Numbered from the stretch's first letter, positions 35,251-48,260 are shown. The stretch is DNA of 64,000 nt from Druceiella hillmani (GCA_039881145.1 JAYKKI010000132.1:2456501-2520500); one strand, 5' to 3'. The notes: a model not told the origin generated them from the sequence alone. Numbers and translations: made by a program.

Positions 35251-36879
35251 TATAAAGTAAAGAGTTTCAAATGGTCTATATATTTGAATGTCATAATTGT
35301 AAAAAATAGCCGAATGAATATGGAGATACTCTTTTTAATGCGGTGATAATAACAGTAGTTACAACCAAATAATACAAATGCAAAAGAGATGTAGAAGATA
35401 ACAATAATATAATTAAATCAACATATTCTCTACGACGTAGGATCGGGATTACGTGGACGTTGAATTCTGGGAAAATGTTTCCTAGGACAGCAATAAGACT
35501 AAGTAACATGTTCTTCAAATGACCGATTGTTTTCTTCTTTGATGCCTTTGTCATAATTTTCTAGTTTTTAAAAGATATGCTTTTGGAAAATATTTAATTC
35601 TATACCTTATTATTTGGTAGGTATATGAATGTGAATACAATGTTCATTTATTTCTTACTTTCATATTTAGTTTTGAAATTGATGCAATTATAAAATAAAA
35701 CACTTGCTCAATTCTTCAATCGATTCCAATGAAGAGTTCGTAAATTCATTAGCAATTTTTTCATGACAGTCCTTTTGTAATATAAGTGAGATTTCTAGAA
35801 TATAAAGTCAAGGGTACCAAAGGTAGTAACATCTGAATAATAGTAATTTATCACCACGTTCTTATAAAATAAATTAATTTTACAATATATTTCGCGTTTG
35901 AATCTTTTTTATTAATTTTAGGAAAAATAAGGGTCAATAGAAATCAGTCTTGTTTAAAAAAGTTAAATTTGAAAGATTTTCGAAAATAAACAAAATATGC
36001 TTTGAACGTTACGAGTTTTTTTAAATATGACGATCCTAATTTTAAGAATTTTTTTGGAAAAAGAAAATGAACTAAGAAATAACATAGTCAGCAAAAGATT
36101 ACTTTAATAGACACTATAAATTAACGTCAGGTATTAATGTTGATAAAAGCTTTAGATTTATGATTTGGTATTATGACATAGTCGTTAGTAGTTAATTAAT
36201 GTTACATCAAAACATTACACCAAGAGTTATTTGAGATAATATATATTTTTTATCGGTCTGCTGTGAAGTATTATTCATATCCATAAATTTATTTTTCATC
36301 GCGGTCCATTATAGCAGCAAAATTGCTTAACTGCAAAAATTGCATTGTGAAAACTCTAACGCGATATTTCCTTTTGCAGTTTACAATTATTGAATATAAA
36401 ATGTTTCCTGTATATACATTTGACTTAAAGATATGATATCGCAATAGTCTCCTAAACAAGCTCATTGAATTCTTATTATGTAGTAACGCTCATTGCTTAC
36501 TCTATAACTAATGGAACAGAGTGATATCCCTACCCGATCAATGTTTAAAATTTTTCTTATCTTCATAATTAACCTATAGTTATATGATGTTTTAATAAAA
36601 ATGTTACATTTAAGTATGATATATACGTTATTGTGTACGGACACGAGTCTTTGATAACACTAACATTAAACGAACGTGAGTCGAATATGAATAGATTTAC
36701 ATTATGGTGAAACATCTGTTAAATTATAGTAAGCTGAAAATAGTTTGATTGTGTTAAATAAATTTTCATGGAATAATTGAGAAAAAATTGGAAGAAAAAA
36801 ATTACTGATTGCGGAATGTTTAAAAAAATACCAATAAAACGAGATATCAAAATAAGAATATATTTCATAATCATTAACA

Positions 36880-37090
36880 ATCTGTCTCAGTCTACTGCTG
36901 GATATAGAGACCTATGTCATATTCACTACGCGTTTTTTTTAAGGTAATTCCGATAATCGCCATGCTGGGTACGCGGGCTGTTCGTGACATCAAGTAGCTT
37001 CTCACACTAGTGGTTTTACTGCACATTATTGATCTGAGGCATTTTAGCTACGCCTTTACGAACAACACTTCCGAGCTGCCCAGTCTTTGA
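36880..37090 (+). repeat. Decayed interspersed repeat, non-LTR tail-like
   Basis: GTCTACTGCTGGATATAGAG resembles a phrase I remember from the 3' parts of many insect non-LTR retrotransposons. The segment is GC-raised and ends near CGAGCTGCCCAG. TACGCCTTTACGAAC and GTTCGTGACATC suggest internal inverted words. No coding remains. The assignment rests on memory of a common motif, so it is tentative. Confidence 0.35.
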
Positions 37091-37341
37091 ATAATTTAAA
37101 AGAATCTCTATGATAAATTTAATAAAACTGCTATCAGTGCGACTGTTTTAAATTAAAATTTACAAATACACAAATCGTTTTTTTAAAACTTCATTAAGTT
37201 TAATTTTTAATAGCATAGTAATTCAAATATTGTCTGTAAAATATTAAATGAAAATATTATTTAAACAAAGTTCATAAACAGATAAATTGTAAAGAAATTG
37301 TAAGAAAAAAAGATTAACAATCTTTTGCTATTATTTTCAAA

Positions 37342-37413
37342 ATGAAGTTTGTACATTTTCTTTTTCTGTGCGTTTTAACTTTCATGATATACGAAACGAT
37401 TGGCTGTTGCTAG
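37342..37413 (+). CDS. Tiny ORF with a signal-peptide-like sequence
   Basis: Twenty-three codons from ATG in a good context (TTCAAAATG) to TAG. The product starts MKFVHFLFLCVLTFMIY and ends with two cysteines: a basic second residue, a 15-residue hydrophobic core and a small polar end, which is the form of a secretory signal. After the TAG the same frame stays open for 14 more codons, two of them Cys, before TAA. It could be the remains of a gene for a small secreted cysteine peptide, the first exon of one, or chance, because T-rich DNA easily encodes F/L/V runs. No promoter or splice donor is clear. No family was recognised. Confidence 0.2.
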   Translation: MKFVHFLFLCVLTFMIYETIGCC

Positions 37414-37849
37414 ATTATACAAACTTATTCTATGTGCACTAAATCTATTCTCTGTTAACTATAAAGTCTGGAGAATGCTCGCTGAGTAGAGTCCAAATGA
37501 ATACTCCGTGTCGAATATAAGAAAATTTCGATATTTAATATTTAACTATAACTGTTTACAAAGTAAGACCCTATCGAATTGTTACTGAACCGATTACTTA
37601 AACTAAACCTAACCGCTTGCTGCTTGCTTAAGCTAGGGGTAGGAGCCCGCGGGTGCCCGATCGAATATAATAGTTGTACTATCCTAACAAGTATTGCAAG
37701 AGATCAAATTTTGTACCAACTCCTTTGATAATTTAAGTCAGAATTATATTTAAAGTTAGAATTAATATTTTTTATGTAAATATTGGTTAACACAAACATT
37801 ATTTTAGCTTGCCAAAGAAGCTTTTACGTTTAGAAATGGAGGCAAGTTA

Positions 37850-38070
37850 TTTAAATCATATTATTTTCAGGAAATATATGACGGCAGAGTTCACACGAAC
37901 AACAACGCCTTAAAATTTTGTAAGAAAACGTTGAACCCGACACGTCGGTTTGCCATAAATCATTTCGTACAATGTAGCTACTTAGCAAAGTGAAAAAGAA
38001 AAGTTGAAAATATTCAAGGAAGAAGGGAAAAAAACGAAGTGAAAATTTTATAAACAAGAAGTCATCAACT
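37850..38070 (+). repeat. Possible C-family repeat, copy 3 (weak)
   Basis: ACAACAACGCCTTAAAATTTTG resembles the ACAACTAAAGCTCTTCAAAATTTTC of copy 1, and AACAAGAAGTCATC resembles AACAAGAAGATCATC just beyond copy 1. The middle diverges strongly. Membership is uncertain without an alignment. Confidence 0.3.
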
Positions 38071-38579
38071 CGTTCGGCTACTCAACTTACTTTTCTCAAC
38101 TCCCAAGGCGATTAGCAAAGAATTGTGCGCCGCCGCGAAGAATGAAAGTTATTTCGCCGTATACATTTTTGACTACGGAAATGCGAAAGTACACCGAGTC
38201 AACTTTGAATCGGGAAAAAGAAGGCGTAATTATTTATAATTGTCGTTTTCTTTTGAACAATTTGTATTATATTTGAGGGAAATTGCTATTTTAATCCATT
38301 TATCACCATTTTCCATCAAAAAGAGACGGACTTAGAGTTGCGGAAAATTTAATTTGTTCCTATTTTATAAATATCTTACGTAATAAGGGTGAATATTTAT
38401 AGATTTTCATCACCTGAATAATTTTAGACTTCTACTGATTATATGATTACGATTAAGAAATAAAAGAAATAATATGTCAATCGATTTACGTGTTTAAACA
38501 AAAATGTTGAGTACATAATTAATTACTTTAAATTTATTATTATTGTGACTTTAAACAAAATCTTTTACTAACGTTACAT

Positions 38580-38910
38580 TATCTAATAACCCTAACAGTT
38601 TTAGGGTTCCATACGTCAAATGAAAAAAGGAACCCTTTTAGGATCACTTCGTTGTCCGTCTGTGTGTCTGTCTGCCTGTCTGTCAAAACATTTTTTCTCA
38701 GGAACGCGTGGAGGTATTAAATTGAAATGAATAAAATACATAAGTCTATGTTCCCTTGAAACTGTAAAAACTCAAGCTTCTAAGTCAACGTAATAAAAAA
38801 GAACTGAAAAATACGGTCATTTATGATACATTTTTTATACTCGCAAATGAATCAAAACCCACTTCCCGTTGATAAATCAGAACCGATAGGGTATTCCCTG
38901 GTAACTTAGA
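38580..38910 (+). repeat. Interspersed repeat of a type common in insects
   Basis: TTTTAGGGTTCCATACG, AAAAAAGGAACCCTTTTAGG, ATCACTTCGTTGTCCGTCTG, a run of GTCTGTCTGCC words, and later CACTTCCCGTTGAT and GGGTATTCC follow the order of a widespread insect dispersed repeat that I remember as GGGTTCC...GGAACCCT...CTGTCCGTCTGTCTG. GGGTTCC and GGAACCC form an inverted pair. No coding remains. Confidence 0.55.
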
Positions 38911-39199
38911 ATTATGAAAATTAATGGTAAGAAGCAAAGTCTCACAACAAAAGCAAAAGAAAAAAACGAGTGTGCTTTAAACCACACGACTGAAGTAAAA
39001 CTTAAAATTCACAAAATATGAACTTTAAAATGAATTTACAATTTTATTCACTTTAAACGTAGAATATTTAATGTATTGAACAAAATAACAATTTATAAAA
39101 CGGTTTAAGAACGAAATGAAATTACAAAATAATGAAAAAATCACCGTTCGCGTAACGCTAGCAAACTCGCATATATATATATACATATAGAGCGAGCCA

Positions 39200-39200
<1 letters not shown>

Positions 39201-39237
<37 letters not shown>
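39201..39237. repeat. (TA)n microsatellite
   Basis: TA run after GAGCGAGCCATGCA. A shorter TA run lies at 39171-39186. Confidence 0.95.
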
Positions 39238-39238
<1 letters not shown>

Positions 39239-39244
39239 CATGCA

Positions 39245-39440
39245 CTAGCTATGAGAGGAAGAGAGAAAGAAAATTTGCGCGCGCACTGCTCTCTCTTGCT
39301 CCTACGGTGTGATACAGACAATAGGCTTGCACTGTCTTAGATATACGGAACATAACTGGCTATAAGAGAAAGAGAGAAAGAAAATTTGTGCTCGCACCTC
39401 TCTCTCTTGTACCTACAGTAATATACGAAACATAACTCTC
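39245..39440 (+). repeat. Two-unit ~115-bp tandem duplication, GA/CT-rich
   Basis: GAGAGAAAGAAAATTTG, CTCTCTCTTG, CCTAC and ATACG...AACATAACT recur in the same order in two adjacent units, giving flanking purine and pyrimidine tracts that can pair with each other. Confidence 0.75.
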
Positions 39441-40655
39441 TCTCTTTCTGTCTTCACTAACTTATATCTCCATCTCAACTTCCGTTCGCCTCGCCCAATC
39501 ACATTTTTCGTAACGCTCTCGTCACGCATCACCAGCTTACTCCCCAAGTCAAGCGTGCGTAAAGAAGTTTTACTTCAAAAATACGAAAACTGTCTATTAC
39601 ATGTTATTTCACTTAAAAATAATATTTTCTTTAAACATGCGCCTGTGAAAGATATAATAGGCAATACATTGTCGTTCCATACAAATAAAATTTAATAAAT
39701 AATTCAATAGGAATACTATGTAATATTAAATGTTTCTAAATGCGTGAATGTGTACAAAACTCTCGAAGTGCGAGTTCCACTCGTGCTTCACGGGTTTTAT
39801 TTAATAATATCCGTGCGTAGGTAAATAAAATCATTATATTACAACTTATGAATTACTGAAATTGTTATTTCTTTCCTTCTAGTCCAATATTTTCATACAG
39901 ACTTAAAATTTCATATGAAAGGAGTTTAATAAAATGAAACTCGTATGTTGAATAGAGTAGAATAGAGTACCTTTGTAGAGGGAAAACATACATAAAGTAC
40001 GGGGGTATAAATGCGAACTAATACATTCCTGGTATCTTGATAAATTTTTTAGATCATATAAAAGAATTTACATTAAAAAAACCTATCTGAAAAAAATTCT
40101 ACGGCTGACGATTATTTATTACAAAAGAAATCAGCCTGAAAAATTGCTGCCTGATGATTTTGTATGCGATGGAATATGTTTCACCCTTATTTTCAGTTCT
40201 GTCACTTTTTCTTTCATCAGTAAGTACTTATTGCGCTAAAAAAATATTGTACCTGATGATGATTCAGGAATAATTTGACATGGACTTGTTTGATATCATG
40301 ATGAAAGTATACACATCAAAAAGTACATATTCAAAAGGAAATTCTGCTTCTGACCATTATTAATATTAAAAAAAATTATTTGAAAAAATACTCATAAGTG
40401 AATACTCATATATTTGTGAGTTAAACATTTAATCGATTAGGGTTGTATAAAAATTATTTTTGAGATATTTTAAATGACATGAAAACTTACAAAAAAAGTA
40501 ACAACTTATAACATTAAATATTACAATAAATAATTATATAACTAAATATTATAGATTGTAGACTTATTCTAAGCTTTCCGGGTTGAAAGCTCGTTTTTAC
40601 ACTTGAAAATTCTACATGGATAGTTAGTCTGTAAATAAATACAGTAAGTAATCGG

Positions 40656-40694
40656 TGTAAAAGGAAAAAAACTTTAATTTTTTTTCCTTTTACA
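40656..40694. repeat. Perfect hairpin, 16-bp arms, 7-nt loop
   Basis: TGTAAAAGGAAAAAAA pairs exactly with TTTTTTTCCTTTTACA. Confidence 0.9.
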
Positions 40695-41742
40695 ACTTTA
40701 AAGTCAAATTACTACTAACAACGAAATTCTGTATCCGATCGGATAGTTATTTTAAAATAACTCATGAAATGTTAAAAAGAAAATCCTTATTTTAAGTTTT
40801 ACCAGCTACTAAAAGCCATTCAATAAGCTGTCTTCAAATAAAAAGAAGAAAAAAAACCATGAGCATCCTTCAGATTAGCAGAAAAGTTTCCCTCATTACT
40901 AAAAGTAAAACTTCGAGCTTTCAAAGCTCTATAAAAAGTTCATTAGACACTTATATCTCCGGATATCCGGGCGTTATCCATGCTCCCATCCGGCGCTATT
41001 TATCTTAGAAATGACCGGATATTACTCGTAGGAAGCTCTTGAGTTCGAGCCCTACTTAAATATATTTTCATGATTATAAATGGGGTGACATATAATCCAG
41101 AAGCGGCTTTCCTTGCATAATGGCCGCAATAGCTTTATTTTTACCGCTGGTTTACTTAGGAAATCTTTGACAAATTCACTTACCGTAGAAGTTAGGAAAA
41201 AATATATCAATATTCTATTTCAAGTTTTTGTTTATGATAATTTCTTTTACATTAAATTAAATTTATATTTTCTGCTACGCCTATCGATTTTCTTCAGCGG
41301 TTGCGGCCGTTTTTATCCAGATATATTTAAAAGTTGTTACCTAGTTTTAATGGAATAAAGCAATTTATAGGAAATTATTTAATGAAATTAATTTAAAATA
41401 TTAAGTGAAAAATAGTTTGAAAAATCTTAAACAGAGTAAAACTAAGAAAGCCCGCTTACATAGGAATCTTGCTTGTAGTTCGAACATCGATAAAAATCTA
41501 GCTGGTTCTGAAGGAGTAATAGATTTTGTTTGCTGTCTTGCAGTTCCCTCATCAATAAAATAAAGAGGAAAAGATCCATAAAGTGTAACATGAAATTTCG
41601 AGTAACATAATCAAGATTGGAAATTAAAAAGTTTATAAGTTAATTTGTATATAATATAACTCTGTCATGAGATTCAATTTATCATTAGAAACGATGATTT
41701 TTTCTATTTGTTTTCATTTAATGATGTGGTATTTTTTGCTGG

Positions 41743-41825
41743 CTACTCAAAAATATTCAAAGCAAGATACTCAAAAAAAGCGAGGTACTCAAAAATACTC
41801 AAATACATTCAAATGAATATTCAAA
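41743..41825 (+). repeat. Short tandem TACTCAAAAA-type repeat
   Basis: CTACTCAAAAATATTCAAAG, GATACTCAAAAAAAGCGAGG and TACTCAAAAATACTCAAAT follow one another with a period of about 22-26 bases. Confidence 0.7.
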
Positions 41826-42075
41826 CCAATAAATAATAATTTTTTTTGTATACAGGTGTGAATTAGTCAATGATGATGTCAATTAGGTGATATTAACACC
41901 CCGTTACTAAATATGTCTATAACGTAGTACCTATTGGCGTAACGAATTAATATATGGCAAATTCGTTCAAATTATCCTCCTAAATAACAGTCTTAAAATA
42001 AACAATACAGAAGAAAACATCGTATCAAAATAGAAATTTTACGAATGCCGTTCACAATAACACACAAAAACTCGA

Positions 42076-42118
42076 TCCCATCTTTGATGGGACCAATTTA
42101 GATCGAATAAACGATCTA
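42076..42118. repeat. Two adjacent small hairpins
   Basis: TCCCATC-TTT-GATGGGA (42076-42092) is followed six bases later by TAGATCG-AATAAA-CGATCTA (42099-42118). A GC-raised segment to about 42240 follows. No RNA family was recognised. Confidence 0.8.
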
Positions 42119-45100
42119 CAATTTAAACAAACAATGTAATTGGCGAGCTATCTTCTGTGGCAGCGATTCACGCCCAACCGCAGATACAATCTTCGACCCT
42201 GTCCCTTTTAACCGATTATTCTCGTTCAAATTGCGTTTTCTTTTGAATGTGCTGTAATTATTTTAGGAATATTAACGATGAGAATGATAGGAAATGTTGA
42301 AACGTTGCTAATGAATGAAAATGACAAAGAATAGAAATGCAGTTAGGAGGAAAATACCAGTAATCATTTTGGAAATTGTTTGTATTAACATTAATTCAAC
42401 AAGCATTTCCCTGTCTTTAATTTTTCGTTACGAATGCTGTCGTATTTGTCATTTATTAAAACAGTAACAAAGTATTTTCTTTTCGTCTTGAGAAATTATG
42501 AGAAATTAATGTTTTGTATGGTCATGTGTTTTATAGAAAAAGTGACCAGATTTATACGTTTAGTTTTTACGTTAACGACAATGAAAATATTCAATAAAAA
42601 TATATACAAATAAAATTTCAAAATTAATTCGATAGAGAAAAGGATTAAAAGTAAGATTGTTTCTTTCATAATTTATTGTGCTTAAAATTGTCTAAATCTT
42701 TTGTAATATTTGATTGACATATTGGTATAGTTAATAATTGTTAATCTGGAGAAATTTTTTTTAACTTTTTTCCGTTTGATTTTATATAAAGAATTTTTCT
42801 TTTAATTTAGTTATATCATCGGGTTAGCTATATTGCTTACCAAGTGTTTCCTATCAAGGTTCAATATATTTTGTAAAAGTAATTAAGCATTAACGGATAC
42901 ATGACTTTCAATGCTTTTTAAATAATATTTTTTTTATTCTACTACCATAATGCAAAAAAGGCTCTAATTTTACACTTCGGATCGGTTCCATAAAATTTTT
43001 TTAGAATCGCTTGGTGACTTTTACCACTGTATTTATCTTTATTATACCAAATAATTCCTATATTACTTATGTACTTCCTAATATGTAAAACATTAGTATA
43101 ATTGGCAATGATGTGTCTATAAACTAGTTTATTAACTAAAAGCCAGACAATAATAATTATCATATAGATTTTTATTTTGAATCCATGTGTATGATTATAA
43201 ATGTTCGATAATGGATTTTGTCAGTCGTTTTCCAGTATTAAAAGTATTTAAGACAGTTTTTAAAATACCATAGCAAAGTTATATAATTTAATTCATTAAT
43301 TATCTTTTAGTCCAAACTGCCATGTTCATTTCACCTAAAATAATCTTACTAAGTCAATTTTAATTTTCCTCCTTGATAAGCAGTAAGTTTATATAAATTC
43401 TATCTTTTATCCGCGTCTTTACCTATGTGTTATTGGAAACGTCTAAAAATTTTCTTTTCGTGAAAATAATTATGGATTAGGCTAATTGAGTAATTATGAA
43501 CTATTTGTTGTGATACAGAACGGCGCATCGCGCGTGTAATGCGACGGTAGTCTGGAATAAAATGCCTTGCAATTATTAACCCATAAATGTATCATGAAAA
43601 ATATAATGTGTTCTACTATATTTGAAAATTAAATTAATAGCAAATTCGATTTTTGGTATGAACGCATAAATTATTTTCGTTTTAATTTTCACTCGTCTGC
43701 TCGTACGAAATATAATGTAATTACATGTAACCAATTTTTGACTTAGCTTATATATTATCTGCAGGCCAATCATTTTTATTGCATATTTCATTGAAATCCA
43801 CTGGATCTTTTAAGTGTAAAAAAGATAAAAGAATAAACAGGCAACGTTTCAATTTTATTAAATTAATAGAGGTGTGCAGTTTAATATTTTATTCTTTACT
43901 AGATATATAATTTTTAATTTCCAACAACGCAGTAAATTTTGATAAAAATGGCGTCAATATACTAATTTCAGCTATGCAAGTTTTCTTTTAACCTTGGCTG
44001 AAAAACCTGCATTAAAAATGTTGTGACCAAGGTAAATTATTAAAGTAATTAATTTACTTTAAACAAGAGAATATATTAATAACCTTAGATTATCAATCGA
44101 AGTGTTTATGCGTCAAAATTATTCGGTTTCGTAAAGGGAGTTATTTTGTCCCATAGATGATAGTAAATGTTACATTTTTAGATTGGAGGTAATTGATTAT
44201 TATTGGATTTCAGATATAAATATTAATGTATTTCAGATACAGCAAATATACTTTTATTTTTAATGAAAATTTCCGATAATTTTTTTTTTAGAAAATTTAC
44301 ATAAGTCTAAAATTGTTTACGATTGATTATGTTACTCAAAATTAAGTTTCACTTTTATTAGCAAAACTTAACTTTTTTGACTCTTGTAAGTAATGAATCA
44401 CAATAAACAAACAAATTGAATCGCATTATTTCTTGACAAAGTTACTAAAAGAAAATATTTAAACTTATTTTTATAACATTGTTTTGGGCGGCTATATTAT
44501 AACTTTTTTTTAACAGAAAATGGTTCGGAATAATACTCACTACAGTACACCTCAAAACATACGCACGTAATATTAATGAAAGTACGTTTTCAAAATTCCC
44601 ATCCATAGATGTCTTCTCTGTATTGAAAAGCTTACCTATTTTTTATTAATGTTGCCTAAAAAACAAAGATGCTTTATATTTTTAATGTGTCCTGTCCAAC
44701 CTTCTTCCACAATCTGCCAATGTTTATAGTTTATCTATGTAAATGAAACTTACCAACCAGTTATTTCTGAGCACGGAGGGGGGAGGGGCTTCAATTAGCC
44801 TGTTATGAAATATTAACAACAAATATTAGCATGCCCCACCATACATTTAAGCGAAAGCGAAAGTATTTTCCGCCGAAAATTCTGTTTATTATTTTTCGTT
44901 TTAAAATCCCATTTACCAAATATTAACCTTGAAATGCAAGTGCAATTAACCCCTTTTCTCTAATTTTCAATTCCGGATTTATTTATTTTACTTATTTTTT
45001 TATTTCAATCTCCCACGTGCTCTTGTAGTAATAAGTCGGCCAATATATGCCTTCGGCGAGCTTATTGCTACCAGAGAAATCTCACCCAGTCAATAGTATT

Positions 45101-47739
45101 GATTAAATTTGAACATTGTGTAATGTGGAAGATTGTAAAAAACACACCAAAGAACAAAAATATGACAACGGATAAATAACCAAAACCAAAGTCATCATGA
45201 AAAAATTAAAAAAAACAACAAAACAATAATTATAAATCTTGATCTGTTTGGGAACAACATGGGATTAGGAAGTTCCCACCAAAGGGCTTATGAGAAGAAG
45301 GCCGTTTTCCAGTAGTCTTTGAAAACATTTATAGAGGCGATTTCTGGTATCCGGTCCCAATCGATTTAAACGAAACTAAAATAATGCCTAATGTTTTTAT
45401 TTAAGTATAATTTTTATTAAAACTACTTGGGTTAAGTCGAATCAATAAATTAAAAATTCAGTTACTTAGTATATATTATATATAATTATTAAAGCATATT
45501 TCATACATGCACTTGGTCAGTATATAAAATAATTAGTCTGTCTAGAAATTTAATTTATTTTTATTCTTATCGACGTTTTGTGGGGTAAAAGTTTTTAGAA
45601 GATTAGACAATTTATATGAATATGTAATAATATATTTATCAATTTAAGGAAAGATGGCCATACCAAAAAATGTTAATTGCAAAAACTTATAATTTTAGGT
45701 TCTTGAAGTTAACTTCAGTAACCATCACCTATACTTTATACTCAGACACAAGCATATTCACGCGACCTTTTTGAAGCTTACTAAAAATATTTCCATCACT
45801 AACTTTTGCAAGTGTAGCGCATATTAAATTGTAATTATCGTAAAATCATCTGAATAAAACTAAATGAACGTGTCTTTGCATCAAAGGATTAGTCTGCGTT
45901 CGTCAATGGAACCCGCAAAACTGGTAGTACACAGAATTAAAACTAACCTTAGCAAGATTATTAATCATGTCACGCGCTAGCTTCGCCCAACTTACCCTCA
46001 AGCGCCATTGCCGAAAGCTTCCGAGAACTTCGAACTAAAAACAAGAATAAGCTCTCACTAAATTAGTACGATTTATTCATTCAGCAGAGAGCGGCAGAAG
46101 ATAATTGGCAAGATTGATAAAATTAAATATTTTTTAGAACGAACAAGTTATGTGCGAATTATCATTTTAGCCTCCTATTTATTAGCTTCAAATTTATTGC
46201 CGGGAAGTTATAATCGAGTTTTCTTAGAATTTAAATTTGATGAAAAAAATTAATAAATGTACGATTGTGCCTTTAGTTTAGCATTGTTTGCTACATTTGT
46301 TTGTGACCTATGTTACATTGTTAAATTGAATTTATCTAAGAAAATGTGTTCTCAATTAAATTTTCAAAATATTTCGCATTACACTTTTTTCGCTAGATAT
46401 TCTTTTTTACGTCTTTATATTTTATATTATTTTTCAAGGTGAATCCACTTGCGGTTATAACTCTCCATATTCTGTTTTATATTTAATAATAATTCTGTAA
46501 TTATATTCATTAGGGACGAGAATAAGACCGGTTAAAAAGTTTATAATATTTATGAAGTGTTGTTTTTTAGCTTCGTACAAAATTTATTTTAATTCATCTT
46601 TGCATTTTTTTCCCTTTTAATAACAATTTTATAAAACCCGAGATGCACACTTTTAATAGAAGATATCACTTTGTTTTCAATATAAGTATATATTTTACCT
46701 AAATTCAAATGAATTCTCAAACACATTTGATTTCCACGTAAACTTCATAAAAAAATTGAGCAATAAGTTGAATATATTAGCCGTTATAAAAATTAAAACG
46801 TTAGATAATACAATTTATACTGAAATAAATAATTGGAATAGCAAAATTAATATATGAAATAAATTAATTAAATTGACACTAGTCATGATTTTAATGTTAT
46901 TTTTCTTCTTCAAAAATTTTTTTACCAACCAGCGTATTTTTAAATATAAGGCTTGAGAATAATATCAAAATTACATTTGAAGAAAATACATTTAAGGGTC
47001 GGATTATGCAATGAAATATTTCGTTTTTCATTGACGTATGAGTGCCCACCAGTCACGCTTGTGTTGTAAAACTATTAGTAATATGCGTTATATGTTTACG
47101 CTTTTCAGAATGTGATCATTTGATCATTTCTGCAATAATCCAAGCCATCCAGTAACAGATTTATATGTATTATTCGATATGAATTCCTCTGATATAATCA
47201 CAACATTTACATTGTTCTTATTTAGTGCAAAACTCATAACGTAACTTACTTTGGAGGATTTCAAAATAATGATAATTTTATACACATTTTGTGTAACTTA
47301 ACGTAACGTAAGGCGCTCGTTACGTATGTCGTATTTTGGAAAATTAGTAAGGCAAGTATGCACTTTATGTAAAAGCTTATATAAGAAAAAGATTTCGTAA
47401 CTTTTTATAAAAATTATGCACAATTGTTGCAACAAAACACACTTTCCATTATCATTAATTTTGTAATTATGATTTGTAAATTATCATATAAACTACAATA
47501 TAATACATTTTGTTAAAACATATTTCAAATTAAATGTAAAAGATACGTACGGGTCTGATTCGGTGTACATTTTTTTACAATAAATCGCCACTGTATTAAA
47601 TTTAGACTCAACTTAATCGCATTCAACTTTCTGTCGATTACAATTTTCGCAATGATTTTGAGACCCAAGGTAACGATGCCTGAAACCGTCTTTATATTTG
47701 ATTGCTCCTCAACTTAGGGTGCTGTAAATTTGGTGTAGT

Positions 47740-48260
47740 GATTCAAATTTTACATTATTTTTGAAATTCTAGTCAAATTCCCTTTCCAAAATTAGTCAAA
47801 AATTAATATAGAGGCAGTATGTTACAAATCACAGACACCACTGTCATAAATCTCAAAAACAGTTTGAAATTCAGAATTAGTCGAAAGCGAAAATAGCGGG
47901 GATTTATTTTAAATGACAGACGCTACAATCTTCAATCTCAAAACGTTATGTAACTCGAAATGAATAGTACCTAAAAATTAGTCAAAAATAAAAACATTGT
48001 TGATTTATAGCGAAATATAGATGTTATCATCTTGAATCTCAAAATAATTCTAAAATTTTAATCGAAAACCCCGAACTTAGTCGAAGAGGAAAATAGCGAT
48101 TTATAGTAAATTACGAATGTAGCCATCTTCAATCAGAAACAGATTTTGAAAATTAATTTCAATATTACAAAATTAATCAAAAACGAATATCGTGACGATA
48201 AAGTACAGATACAGATGGCGCCACCTCGAGTCTCAAAAACATTGAGTGCACAATAGTCTG
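47740..48260 (+). repeat. Degenerate ~98-bp tandem array, about 5 units
   Basis: The word ATTAGTC (or CTTAGTC / ATTAATC) followed by AAA or GAA recurs at 47791, 47876, 47978, 48076 and 48172, spacing 85-102 bp. Each is preceded by an AATCTCAAAAACA-like block and usually followed by GCGAAAATAGCG or a variant. Strong divergence points to an old array. Confidence 0.75.

Larger units (their letters stand above)
33136..36879. other. AT-rich sequence, no gene seen
   Basis: Contains a GC-rich patch (34490-34620) and a microsatellite (35138-35250), listed separately. A minus-strand ATG frame of 87 codons (35291-35554) has a hydrophobic middle but no recognisable family or splice context, and it is treated as chance. 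Confidence 0.45.
38991..39577. mobile_element. Composite element with TGAAGTAAAACTT inverted ends
   Basis: TGAAGTAAAACTT (38991-39003) and its exact reverse complement (39565-39577) bound a segment holding CGTTCGCGTAACGC, two (TA)n tracts, a duplicated GAGAGAAAGAAAATTTG block and ATTTTTCGTAACGCTCTCG. Just outside the left end, GTGTGCTTTAAACCACAC is itself a small hairpin. The right end continues AAGTTTTACTTC with GTGCGTAAAG inside. There is no ORF, so this is a MITE-like or composite non-autonomous element. It lies directly after the GGGTTCC repeat and may be part of the same larger unit. Confidence 0.5.
39578..47739. other. AT-rich sequence, no gene seen
   Basis: Holds the small features listed at 40656, 41743 and 42076. 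A GC-raised patch at about 45890-46080 has no recognisable content. CGAGTTCGAGCC-like words at about 41043 are not enough for a tRNA. Confidence 0.45.

Noticed and set aside
35291..35554. 87-codon minus-strand ATG frame with hydrophobic middle
   Set aside because: No family, no splice or poly-A context. Hydrophobic translations are expected from T-rich codons.
41030..41062. GAGTTCGAGCCCT, tRNA T-arm or B-box-like
   Set aside because: No matching acceptor stem, D-arm or anticodon arm at the right spacing.
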